Below, piece by piece: positions 35,791 to 44,900 of a stretch of 64,000 nt of DNA. The DNA is from Brevibacillus porteri (GTDB lineage: Bacteria > Bacillota > Bacilli > Brevibacillales > Brevibacillaceae), in assembly GCF_003013475.1 (NCBI RefSeq), contig NZ_PXZO01000002.1:1-64000 (forward strand). Reading direction: 5' to 3'. Each line of letters begins with the position of its first letter. The first letter of the stretch is position 1. The position numbers were made by a program, and so were the translations under genes. A model generated the notes under the pieces. It saw only the letters and a program-made list of their open reading frames with translations, ran no database searches and was not told the origin of the DNA.

Positions 35791-35866
35791 CTGTCAACCT
35801 ACGGGAGATAGGGAGGTGTACGTGGCTTGCTGGGTGATATTTGTTCAGTTATTCTTAATTGCGCGT

Positions 35867-35904
35867 AAAGCATCTTCTCTTTAATAGAGTAAGATGCTTT
35901 TTTT
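35867..35904 (+). terminator. Expression-platform terminator of the second riboswitch
   Basis: AAAGCATCTT at 35867-35876 pairs with AAGATGCTTT at 35891-35900, with further pairing (TCT/AGA) in the loop, then a T-tract. It lies 39 bp before the nikA ATG. Confidence 0.88.
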
Positions 35905-35942
35905 GTTGTCGATGAGAAAGTCTAAAAAATGAGGTATTTAAC

Positions 35943-37559
35943 ATGAATCTACAAAGGTTACATTCTTTCGCTCTCCGGCTGATACCACTGTTTCTTCTAG
36001 CCGCACTTTTCGCAGGTTGCAGCAGCAATGTATCCCAAAATAGTAACAGCCATTCAAAAACGCTAACTTTTTCCTGGTCTGAAGACATCGGGAACTTAAA
36101 TCCCCATACATATCTTCCTAATCAGTTTTTCGCCCAAGCTATGGTGTATGAATCACTGGTAGCTTACGGTGAAGGTGGAAAAATAGAGCCGTGGTTAGCG
36201 GAAAAATGGGAGATCTCCCCAGACGGTAAGGAGTATTTGTTCCATCTAAGAAAAGATATCAAATTTTCAGACGGTTCAACTTTTAATGCTGCAGTAGTGA
36301 AAAAGAATTTTGATGCCGTGCTTGGGAATGCCAAAGAACATGAGTGGCTGGAACTAATAAATCAGATCAAAAGCACGGAAGTTGTTGATGAATTTCGCTT
36401 TAGAATGATCTTGAAAAATTCGTATTATCCTGCCCTTCAGGAACTAACTCTCATCAGACCATTGCGATTTTTAGGTGAAGCCGGATTCCCTGATAATGGG
36501 AAGACATTTGAAGGGATCAAACAGCCGATTGGTACAGGACCATGGGTATTAAGCGAGTACAAGAGAGGCGAATCCGCTACTTTTACAAGGAATGACCTTT
36601 ACTGGGGAACCAAACCCAAACTAAATAAGGTCATTGTTAAAGTAATTCCTGATGGCGAGGCAAGAGTATTGGCTTTTGAGAACAAGGAAATTGATCTGAT
36701 TTTCGGCAACGGATTAATCAGTCAGGATTCTTATAAATTCTTAAAGGATACTGGAAATTATGAAGCTCATCTGTCAGAGCCGACATCAACGAGAATCGTA
36801 CAGCTTAATTCCAACCGGGGGGCCACTAAGGACTTGAAAGTACGAATGGCGATACAACATGCCTTTAACAAGCAAGCAGTGATCGATAGAGTGTTCTACG
36901 GCTTGGAGGAAAAATCTGATACCTTGTTTTCGACCAATTTTCCCTATTCTGATGTTCATGTAAAACCCTATGAATACAATGTTGAGAGGGCGAAGCAACT
37001 GTTAGCTGAAGCTGGATGGAAAGAAGTCCCCGGAAAAGAATTTAGAGAGAAAGACGGAAAGCCATTGGAATTACAGTTACTGTTTATCAGTACGAATAAC
37101 ATTCAAAAGGCGGTTGCAGAAGTGATCCAGGGAGATTTACGAAAAGTAGGTATCAATGTGAAATTGACTGGACAAGAGGAAGAGGCTCACTGGAAAACTG
37201 CGTTCCAAGGAGAGTTTGAACTGCTTTTTAACGAATCTTGGGGCGCGCCTTATGATCCGCACTCCTATGTGTCAGCTATGAGTAAAGCCGCAGAACAAGG
37301 AAATACGGATTACCTAATTCAGTTAGGCTTACCGATGAAGAAAGAAATGGACCAAAAAATAGGAAGAGTCTTATTAAGTACGGATGAAAACGTCAGAAGG
37401 GCACTGTATGCTGATATTTTAACTACCCTGCATGAACAGGCAGTGTACCTACCTATATCGTATCAGACTAATATGGCGGTATATCACAAAAATGTGAGCG
37501 GAGTTAACTTTATGCCGCAGCCGTACGAAGTTCCGTTTACAACAATTAACGTAAAGTAA
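35943..37559 (+). CDS. nikA: Nickel/cobalt ABC transporter substrate-binding lipoprotein (NikA-type)
   Basis: A 538-aa family 5 solute-binding protein with a lipoprotein signal peptide; the lipobox LFAGC puts the acylated cysteine at C26. Sequence blocks typical of NikA and not of peptide binders are clear: LNPHTYLPNQFFAQAMVYE, PIGTGPW, FNESWGAPYDPHSY and VYLPISYQTNMAVY. It is the first gene of nikABCDE and lies directly behind a cobalamin riboswitch, so cobalt (free or bound to a small chelator) is the likeliest cargo. Family members in staphylococci (CntA) bind metal-metallophore complexes, an alternative here. Confidence 0.88.
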   Translation: MNLQRLHSFALRLIPLFLLAALFAGCSSNVSQNSNSHSKTLTFSWSEDIGNLNPHTYLPNQFFAQAMVYESLVAYGEGGKIEPWLAEKWEISPDGKEYLFHLRKDIKFSDGSTFNAAVVKKNFDAVLGNAKEHEWLELINQIKSTEVVDEFRFRMILKNSYYPALQELTLIRPLRFLGEAGFPDNGKTFEGIKQPIGTGPWVLSEYKRGESATFTRNDLYWGTKPKLNKVIVKVIPDGEARVLAFENKEIDLIFGNGLISQDSYKFLKDTGNYEAHLSEPTSTRIVQLNSNRGATKDLKVRMAIQHAFNKQAVIDRVFYGLEEKSDTLFSTNFPYSDVHVKPYEYNVERAKQLLAEAGWKEVPGKEFREKDGKPLELQLLFISTNNIQKAVAEVIQGDLRKVGINVKLTGQEEEAHWKTAFQGEFELLFNESWGAPYDPHSYVSAMSKAAEQGNTDYLIQLGLPMKKEMDQKIGRVLLSTDENVRRALYADILTTLHEQAVYLPISYQTNMAVYHKNVSGVNFMPQPYEVPFTTINVK

Positions 37560-37573
37560 TTGAGGTACAAGAT

Positions 37574-38512
37574 ATGATCTGGTTTATTGTAAAACGTCTT
37601 TCGATGCTTATCCCCATACTATTTGGTATTTCCTTACTAACGTTTCTATTAATACGTCTAGCTCCTGGCGATCCAGCCGAAGCATACTTGAGACTTTCAC
37701 ATATTCCTCCTACCAATCAGGCGATTCAAGAGATGAATGTCAAATTGGGATTGGATAAACCCTTGATTGTTCAATATGTCGATTGGTTGGGAAAAGTGGT
37801 ACGGTTGGACTTTGGAAATTCATATGTGTCGAAACAGCCTGTATGGGATGAGCTGATGTTATACTTTCCGGCAACGCTTCAGCTCACAATAACAGCAGTC
37901 ATCTTGACAGTTTGCATAAGTGTTCCAATCGGGATTTTTTCTGCGCTCTACAAAGACAGTATGTTTGATCATCTTAGCAGGATTTTATCGTTTGTAGGCG
38001 CCTCTATGCCAACCTTCTGGCTAGGATTTCTCTTCATGTATTTCTTTTCTATTAAATTAGATTTATTGCCTGTAGTAGGGAGGGGATCACTTGCGCACTT
38101 GGTGCTCCCTTCCCTGACACTCGCTTTTGCGTACATCTCGACCTATACACGCTTGCTAAGAACAAGTATGCTGGAAAACTTACATCAACCATTTGTCTTC
38201 TACGCGAGAGTCAGAGGCTTGCAAGAACGGGTGATCATCGGTAGACATGTTTTGAAAATGGCTTTACTCCCGGTCGTCACTGCATTTGGCATGACCATTG
38301 GAAACATGCTAACTGGAGCGTTCATAGTCGAAAGTATCTTCGCTTGGCCAGGATTGGGAAGGTTTTTTGTTTCCGCGCTCTCTCACCGAGACTATCCTGT
38401 GGTTCAGTCTTGTATCTTGCTTATGGGGGGTATTTTTGTCGTCTGTAATCTGTTGGTAGACATTGGATACGGTTTACTGGACCCGCGGATTCGATGGAAA
38501 GGGGAGCGCTAA
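37574..38512 (+). CDS. nikB: Nickel/cobalt ABC transporter permease (NikB-type)
   Basis: A 312-aa inner-membrane permease of the DppB/OppB/NikB type with six predicted membrane segments, starting MIWFIVKRLSMLIPILFGIS. The LAPGDPAE motif near residue 30 and the C-terminal ESIFAWPGLGR and DPRIRW blocks are standard. It lies 14 bp after nikA and 2 bp before nikC. Confidence 0.9.
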   Translation: MIWFIVKRLSMLIPILFGISLLTFLLIRLAPGDPAEAYLRLSHIPPTNQAIQEMNVKLGLDKPLIVQYVDWLGKVVRLDFGNSYVSKQPVWDELMLYFPATLQLTITAVILTVCISVPIGIFSALYKDSMFDHLSRILSFVGASMPTFWLGFLFMYFFSIKLDLLPVVGRGSLAHLVLPSLTLAFAYISTYTRLLRTSMLENLHQPFVFYARVRGLQERVIIGRHVLKMALLPVVTAFGMTIGNMLTGAFIVESIFAWPGLGRFFVSALSHRDYPVVQSCILLMGGIFVVCNLLVDIGYGLLDPRIRWKGER

Positions 38513-38514
38513 GG

Positions 38515-39345
38515 ATGTTTCGAACGTTGATGGTAAGGTTGGTTCAAAAAAAGGCGCTACTATTCAGTGGTGCCATCATTCTCATCATGTCCATTCTTGT
38601 CCTTCTCGCACCTGTATTAGCCCCCCATGATCCCAACATAATTGATATTGAGCACAAACTGCAAGCACCTTCCTGGGATTTTCCTCTTGGCACTGATCAC
38701 TTGGGCAGATGTATATTATCCAGATTGATCTTTGGAACAAGGGTATCATTGGGTACCGCTTTTCTCGTGATGGGAGTCACCATGATCATTAGTATTTTTA
38801 TTGGAACTTATGCAGGCTATAGAGGTGGCAGGATCGATTACCTGTTCATGCGTATCTGTGACGTCTTGTTGGCATTTCCAAGCTTGTTTCTTGCACTAGC
38901 CTTGATTGGTATTTTGGGGCCAGGTCCGCTGAATCTTTTCCTTGCGATGGTACTTGTACAGTGGGTTTTTTATGCACGAATAATACGCGGCATGGTCCTT
39001 AGTGTAAAAGAGCAAAACTATATCTTGGCCGCAAAAGTATCAGGGACACCAGGACCAATGATAGTCATCAGGCATATTTTCCCTGTTATTCTATCCCAAG
39101 TAGCCGTATTGTTCTTTATGGACATCGGAGGGATTATTTTAACCATTTCCGGACTTTCTTTTCTAGGGCTTGGCATTCAGCCCCCAACCGCGGAGTGGGG
39201 TGCAATGATTAATGACAGCAAGCAGTTCTTTAGAAGCCATCCGTCATTAATGATGTATCCAGGCTTGATGATATTGACAATCGTCATGGCTTTTAATTTG
39301 TTTGGGGACACCTTGCGGGATGCTCTCGATGTAAGACAAGACTAG
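38515..39345 (+). CDS. nikC: Nickel/cobalt ABC transporter permease (NikC-type)
   Basis: A 276-aa permease of the DppC/NikC type. The N-terminal LAPHDPNIID and LGTDHLGRCILSRLI blocks and the EAA-type loop region (GTPGPMIVIRHIFPV) are intact. ATG at 38515 has GGGGAG nine bases upstream and follows the nikB stop by 2 bp; an in-frame ATG at 38494 overlaps nikB and lacks a site. Confidence 0.9.
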   Translation: MFRTLMVRLVQKKALLFSGAIILIMSILVLLAPVLAPHDPNIIDIEHKLQAPSWDFPLGTDHLGRCILSRLIFGTRVSLGTAFLVMGVTMIISIFIGTYAGYRGGRIDYLFMRICDVLLAFPSLFLALALIGILGPGPLNLFLAMVLVQWVFYARIIRGMVLSVKEQNYILAAKVSGTPGPMIVIRHIFPVILSQVAVLFFMDIGGIILTISGLSFLGLGIQPPTAEWGAMINDSKQFFRSHPSLMMYPGLMILTIVMAFNLFGDTLRDALDVRQD

Positions 39346-39366
39346 ACTAGACTAGGAGAACCGGAA

Positions 39367-40185
39367 TTGACAACACAATCGATCTTGACGGTAAACGATT
39401 TGCACGTTTATGTATCAACGGACCACTGTCAGGTGCCCATTTTGAATGGAGTGAGCTTTGATCTTCAGGCGGGAAAAGTGTTTGGTCTTGTTGGAGAGAG
39501 TGGATCAGGTAAAACTATGACGTGTTTGGCCTTGGTAAACCTTTTGCCGAATAAGAGCAAGGTTGTCCGAGGGAGCATCAAGTTGAAGAATAAAGACCTT
39601 CGAAACCTTTCAGCTAGTGAAATGAGGCAGATTCGAGGCAAAGAGATCGCCATGATTATGCAGAACCCCATGTCTGCTTTTAATCCTGTGGTTACAATCG
39701 GTCAACATTTTCGGGAGACACTTAGAACCCATCTTCAGGTAACTCAAAAGCAGGCAGAAGAGATGGCTATTACGTATCTAGAACTGATGCAGCTGCCCCG
39801 ACCCGATCTATTGCTAAAGCAATACCCGTTTCAACTAAGCGGCGGAATGCTGCAACGTGTCATGATAGCCATTGCTGTTTCTCTACAGCCTTCCATCATC
39901 ATTGCGGATGAGCCTACTACAGCACTAGATGCGACAAATCAACTGCAAATTTTAGACCAGCTCAATTGGCTGCGCAAAGCATACAACACCAGTATATTAT
40001 TGGTTTCGCATGATCTTGGTGCAATTGCCTATCTTGCCGATGATGTCGCAGTGATGAATAGCGGTAATATCGTGGAGAGAGCATCAGTGTCTACGTTATT
40101 TAACAGACCCACACATCCATATACCAAGGCTCTGCTAGAGTCTCGACAATCGTTGTCCAGGAAAGCTTGCGAAATATTAGAATGA
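39367..40185 (+). CDS. nikD: Nickel/cobalt ABC transporter ATP-binding protein (NikD-type)
   Basis: A 272-aa ATPase with Walker A GESGSGKT (residues 43-50), signature LSGGM (about 157-161), Walker B IIADEPTTALD and the H-loop VSHD. Start is TTG at 39367 with GGAGAA upstream. A short tandem repeat (three ACTAG units at 39340-39355) lies in the gap after nikC. It forms a heterodimer with NikE. Confidence 0.9.
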   Translation: MTTQSILTVNDLHVYVSTDHCQVPILNGVSFDLQAGKVFGLVGESGSGKTMTCLALVNLLPNKSKVVRGSIKLKNKDLRNLSASEMRQIRGKEIAMIMQNPMSAFNPVVTIGQHFRETLRTHLQVTQKQAEEMAITYLELMQLPRPDLLLKQYPFQLSGGMLQRVMIAIAVSLQPSIIIADEPTTALDATNQLQILDQLNWLRKAYNTSILLVSHDLGAIAYLADDVAVMNSGNIVERASVSTLFNRPTHPYTKALLESRQSLSRKACEILE

Positions 40186-40205
40186 AGATAAAAGGTGAAT
40201 GAAGA

Positions 40206-40997
40206 ATGAGCTTGCTCGAGATTAAAGGTATCAGCAAGACTTACCCGATTAAAACCACATTATGGGGGAAGGGTAAACGTCTTGAAGCAGTGAAAAACGT
40301 CTCTCTGACTCTCCATGAGGGAGCCTGCTTAGGTCTGGTGGGGGAAAGTGGATCAGGGAAGAGCACACTTGGAAAGATGATTCTTGGGTTGGAAAGACCG
40401 GATCATGGAGAGATATTCTTTCAAGGTAAAAACCTTTTTCAACTAGCAGCCAAAGAACAAAAAGAACTTCGCCAAAATCTTCAAGTCGTTTTCCAAGATT
40501 GCTACAGCTCCGTCAATCCTAGACTATCTATTGGCAACATTATCGCAGAGCCCATCAAAAATTATGAGAAGCTCACGCCGGAAGAGGAGAAAAAAAGAGT
40601 TGGAGAGCTTCTGGAGAAAGTGGGGTTGTCGCCTGGAAACATGGATAAATATCCTCATCAATTAAGCGGCGGGCAGCTTCAGAGAGTAAACATCGCAAGA
40701 GCCATTGCTCTTCATCCGAAACTCATTGTGCTCGATGAAGCAGTGAGCAGTTTGGATGTCTTCGTACAGGCTCAAATATTAGATCTTTTAGCCGACCTAA
40801 AGAAAGAGTTTCAACTGGCCTACCTGTTCATTACACACGATTTACAGGCTGTACAATACATGGCGGACCGTCTTGCGGTGATGTATAAAGGGCAAATCAT
40901 TGAGATGCTGGATAACACAAATCAACTTGAACAGTTAGAACACCCCATATCTAAAAATTTGTTGTCATCCATGTTGCGGTTACACCCGAAAGGTTAG
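40206..40997 (+). CDS. nikE: Nickel/cobalt ABC transporter ATP-binding protein (NikE-type)
   Basis: A 263-aa ATPase with Walker A GESGSGKST, signature LSGGQLQRV, Walker B LIVLDEAVSSLD and the H-loop ITHD. The E. coli-like NikE form DEAVSSLD replaces the more common DEPTSALD. It closes the nikABCDE operon; the 3' end is followed by the tagA remnant at 41053 without an evident terminator. Confidence 0.9.
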   Translation: MSLLEIKGISKTYPIKTTLWGKGKRLEAVKNVSLTLHEGACLGLVGESGSGKSTLGKMILGLERPDHGEIFFQGKNLFQLAAKEQKELRQNLQVVFQDCYSSVNPRLSIGNIIAEPIKNYEKLTPEEEKKRVGELLEKVGLSPGNMDKYPHQLSGGQLQRVNIARAIALHPKLIVLDEAVSSLDVFVQAQILDLLADLKKEFQLAYLFITHDLQAVQYMADRLAVMYKGQIIEMLDNTNQLEQLEHPISKNLLSSMLRLHPKG

Positions 40998-41052
40998 GGT
41001 TCCTCGAAATAAACTAAGTTGAGACAATAACAGTCAAATTCCGAGTGTATTA

Positions 41053-41166
41053 TGGCTGCATCGTTTGCTTACCTTTCACGTGGCAAAATTTCAAAAATTA
41101 AGATGGCGTAGACAGTCTACTTTACCGAATTTTGTTTATCGAGCAATTATTAGAAATGATGGTTAA
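41053..41166 (+). pseudogene. TagA C-terminal remnant, second copy
   Basis: The 38 codons read WLHRLLTFHVAKFQKLRWRR, then QSTLPNFVYRAIIRNDG and stop. They match the out-of-frame C-terminus of the tagA at 31087-31843; by hand I count 15 differences in 115 aligned bases. Only the 3' end of the gene is present here, so it is a fragment of a second, diverged tagA in the same orientation. Confidence 0.8.
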
Positions 41167-41218
41167 TGAATGGAGTTTGTCAAGATTTTTGTGTAATTTC
41201 GATCAACCGTTATTTTAC

Positions 41219-41343
41219 AAAAGGTTTCATCCCCCTAATTTGGAAATCTTTTTCGGAGCCAACAGAGTCAAGGGAGTAAGACGAAGCGAATCCTTGACAT
41301 GTTGGTGAATAGAAAGATAATTCTCTCGGGGATGAAACCTTTT
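41219..41343. repeat. Nested inverted repeat, 125 bp
   Basis: Outer arms AAAAGGTTTCATCCCC (41219-41234) and their exact complement (41328-41343) enclose an inner pair: CCAAC...GTCAAGG (near 41259-41272) with CCTTGAC...GTTGG (near 41292-41305). The sequences between the two stems are only weakly complementary. The shape suggests a MITE-like element or a structured RNA. The outer right arm is followed by ATTTG, so it is not a classical terminator. Confidence 0.7.
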
Positions 41344-41529
41344 ATTTGTTAGCGAATGGGCACCGGTAAATTGCGAGTCCCAAAACGTAGGTATCTCGGA
41401 CAAAACTGGACTATGTTAAAGGGAAAAATATCAATGTGCTTTCAACAGACGATATCGAGAAGAATATTGACAGGTAATTGAAGTTGTGAAAACAAAGGTG
41501 CATAGTCACTAACGTGCAGATAGAATTTA

Positions 41530-41760
41530 TTGAAGGATTACGATGCTGTAGCACGCTTCAAAGATGCGGGTATCGAACGCACTGTAATAATGACGGGTGA
41601 TAACCGAGCAACTCATCAAGCGATTGCCAAACAAATAGGCATTGATGATATCCATGCTAAAATACTGCCAACAGATAAAGTAAAAGCTGCGAACGAATTA
41701 AAGGAGAAATACGGAAAAAACGCTATGGTTAGAGATGGTATTGAGCCAAATCTTGTTTGA
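41530..41760 (+). pseudogene. Metal P-type ATPase fragment
   Basis: About 65 residues of the P-domain of a CadA/ZntA-type ATPase: GIERTVIMTGDNRATHQAIA, AKILPTDKVKAANELKEKYG, and MVRDGI, where the family has MVGDGIND. The frame then ends in the stem of a terminator. The phosphorylation motif DKTGT, membrane segments and metal-binding domain are missing, so this is a remnant. Glycine to arginine in the MVGDG motif would abolish Mg binding anyway. Confidence 0.8.
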
Positions 41761-41780
41761 TGACAAGATTTGGCTTTTGT
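41744..41780 (+). terminator. Terminator before the NRPS/PKS promoter
   Basis: A perfect 13-bp stem (AGCCAAATCTTGT at 41744-41756, complement at 41763-41775) with a 6-nt loop and a T-rich tail. It isolates the biosynthetic operon from upstream transcription. Confidence 0.85.
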
Positions 41781-41918
41781 TTTTATAGAATGTCTGAAAG
41801 ATCGCTTCTCATAAAATTTTTTACTCAAGATAAAACATGGAATAATCCAGTGTTTGCAAGTTTTGCACCTGAGAAAAACTGTGGTTCCGAGGAATTATTT
41901 TTTCTCATAGTAAATAAT

Positions 41919-41974
41919 GTTGGTTGAAGGCAAAAGTAATATGGTTTATATTTAGGTTAATTCTTCCAACCAAC
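41919..41974 (+). promoter_or_regulatory. Promoter and flanking inverted repeat of the NRPS/PKS operon
   Basis: TTGAAG at 41924-41929 and TATATT at 41947-41952 have 17-bp spacing, placing the transcript start near 41959. The -35 box is inside GTTGGTTGAAG (41919-41929), which is mirrored by CTTCCAACCAAC (41963-41974) with one indel. The pair could form an operator loop or a 5' hairpin. The first gene has GGAGG eight bases before its ATG at 41991. Confidence 0.55.
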
Positions 41975-41990
41975 GAACGGAGGTATTTCC

Positions 41991-44900
41991 ATGAGCGATA
42001 CGTATGCACTAACGATTCAAACACGCTCGTATACCCATTCGAAACTGTATGAAGATATGGGGAGACTGGCAAAACAATGGGAGACTGCCCATGACCGACA
42101 AATGGCAGTGGGTGTGTGTACGAATGAGTTGTATGCATTTGTTATTTCAGTTCTTAGTGTCCTTCAGAATAAAGGGGTCGTTCTGCCCTTAGAGCCTGGA
42201 GATTCTCAGAGGCGAACAGAGCACTTGCTGATCAAAAATCAAGCAGAGCTGTTATTGACGGATCATTATGAGAGCGCATTTGTCCGTACAGTAAATATTG
42301 CTGATCGTATCCAAATGACAACGAAGACAGTGCCAATTGCCATAAATACGGCTGATTTACATATGCTTGCGAATGAATCGTTATTTGATGAACAAAAGAT
42401 ATCTCTTCCAGGAATATTTGCAAAATGGTTCTCCTTTTGCACAGAAATTCTGGGAGTGAACTTTCAAGAAAGTTTTTATATTTATGAAGAAATGAGGGAC
42501 GTGTTTCATCTATCCTGGCTCCCGATTCTATTATCAGGCAACACCATTCATTTTCAGACGCTTGACTCAGAGCTCTTTACATCTGACAGCTTTACCAATT
42601 CTGGTTGTGCTCTGATACCGCTTCATCTTTTACCTCGTTTTGCCGAAGGGCTGAGAGCATCTGGCACGCGTCCCCCGTCCGTTATCCTCTCGTTCGGCAG
42701 AGAATTGATCTCTAGTAAGCAGGAGAAAGAATATTTCACAGCGATGGGAACCAAGTGGTACAACTTTTACGGTTTTCCCCATCTACCGTTTGTTACTAGC
42801 ATTACTGGTGAAGGTACATATGAAATGCCGTATGCCCATCAAGGGAAGCCGATGACAGAATGGCCTGCTTATGTGCTGAACGAGCATCTGCTTTTACAGC
42901 CATACCGGATTCCTGGGGAGATCTTCCTTTCTATTGAGGCAAACGATGTGGTCGATGTTAGTTCGGAAAAGAATCCTGATCCGTATCGACCGGATGCATT
43001 TCTGTATCAGACCGGATTGCAAGGAGTACGTCATCAGGATGGCATTATCCGTATGTCGCCAACGAATGAACAGCTTAATCAGTCAGGAGTATGTATTCAC
43101 TGCAGGGACGTGGAAATTGTCCTGCAAAGTGTCTCTTCGATTACTGATTGTGGAGTACATATTGCAAATGATTGTCTGCAAATCTATTACCAAAGTAACC
43201 AACCGCTTGCTGTAGAGGACTTGGATACGTTATTGCAGCGATGGTTTCCAATAGAAAAATTCACGATCAAATGGTTTCCAGTTGCACGGATACCCCGTGG
43301 TGGCGACAATCAGCTCGACCTTGCTCTCCTAGCAAGAATGAAGCCTATAAATTCGGCGGAAGCTGCATCCATCCAACAGAATTTGGCCGCTGAACAAATA
43401 GATACCGCCGTATTATTTTCGTACAGTCCTGTCCAAAAAGAGATAGCGGTGCAACCTTTACCAATAAAACAACCAGTTCGATCGAGGGAGCACGCGGAGG
43501 TTTTGACTTCAGCGAAGGCGATCATTCAACAGGAAGAAATTCTGCCTGAACGAGAAGCTAGCCTGACACTGCCAGATTTGTTGAATCGTGCTGCCAAGAG
43601 CAATAAGCAGCTGTTGTTTCTAGCCGAAGACGGGAGAGAAACCAGTCTGACTTATACAGAGTTGTGGAAAAAGGCACAACGGATTGCCTGCTCCCTCATC
43701 GACAAGGGGTTGCCGGAACGTTCCAAAGTGCTGTTCCAAGTGGAAGAACCCATGGACTTTATCTTGATGTTCTGGGGAACGATTCTGGCTGGCATGGTTC
43801 CGGTAGCTATGCCTGCTGCATCGGGACAAGGAGAGAAGAACTCCGCGTCGGACCGGATGTATGAATCGTGGAGATTGCTTGACAAGCCGATTATTGCCAC
43901 CTGCTGCAAAGTTCTACCGATCTTAGAAGCCGTACGGCATCAGTACGATGACTTGAGCAGTGCTCAGTTGATTACAGTGCAAGAGTTGATACAAAGAGAT
44001 CCAGAGGAACGGATCTTGATGAGGAGAGAAGAATGGCGACCGGAAGAAACAGTTTTACTGATGTTCACTTCTGGAAGCAGTGGCAAACCAAAAGGGGTCA
44101 TGCTGACGCATCGGAATCTTGTCGCTAGATCGTATGGCTCCATGGTGTTTAATGGCTTTGGCTCCGAAGAAATGACTTTGAACTGGATGCCCTTCAGTCA
44201 CGTTGGGGGATTGATTTACTTTCATGTGCGAGATGTCTATCTGACTTGCAATCAACTTCAGGTAGCTGCACCTTATGTGCTTGGTGATCCGACACGTTGG
44301 CTGAATCTTATTGACCGTCATCGGGTGACGTTGACTTGGGCCCCACACTTTGCATTCTCTCTGATCAATGAGCAAGCAAATGAATTGTCAGGTAGAGACT
44401 GGGACTTGACCTGCCTGCATTCCCTATTAAATGGAGCGGAGCATATATCGTGGAAAGATTTGCAAACATTCGCTCGATTGCTGGAGCCGTACGGATTGAC
44501 GAGCGACAGTCTGAAGCCGGTGTTTGGTATGTCCGAAACCTCTTCTGGAATTACGTATTCACGTGGCTTTGACACAAAAAGATGCCCTGATGTATCAGGG
44601 ATTGTACCAGTCGGTCACCCGATTCCAGGTGTATCCATCAGGATTGTAAATGAAGAAGGAAATATTGCGGAGGAAGGAGCTGTTGGCGGACTCCAAATCC
44701 GTGGGGTTACCTTGATGGCTGGCTATTACAAAAATGAGCAGGCTACACTTGACTCCTTTACGGCTGATGGTTGGTTTATTACGGGTGATTTAGCTTGGAT
44801 ACGAGAAAGGGAGCTCTATATTGCTGGCCGTGAAAAAGAAATGGTTTCGGTTCAGGGAGTCAACTACTACTGTCAGGAAGTAGAAGAATCGGTCATGGAT

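Larger units (their letters stand above)
40998..41923. other. Remnant-rich spacer before the NRPS/PKS locus
   Basis: This 900-bp interval has no intact gene. It holds a tagA C-terminal remnant (41053-41166), a nested inverted repeat (41219-41343), a P-type ATPase remnant (41530-41760) and a terminator (41744-41780), each listed separately. Between 41345 and 41525 I see only short fragments. Confidence 0.6.

Noticed and set aside
39335..39360. ACTAG tandem repeat as a CRISPR or regulatory array
   Set aside because: Only three 5-bp units in a 21-bp gap between nikC and nikD; too short for any array.
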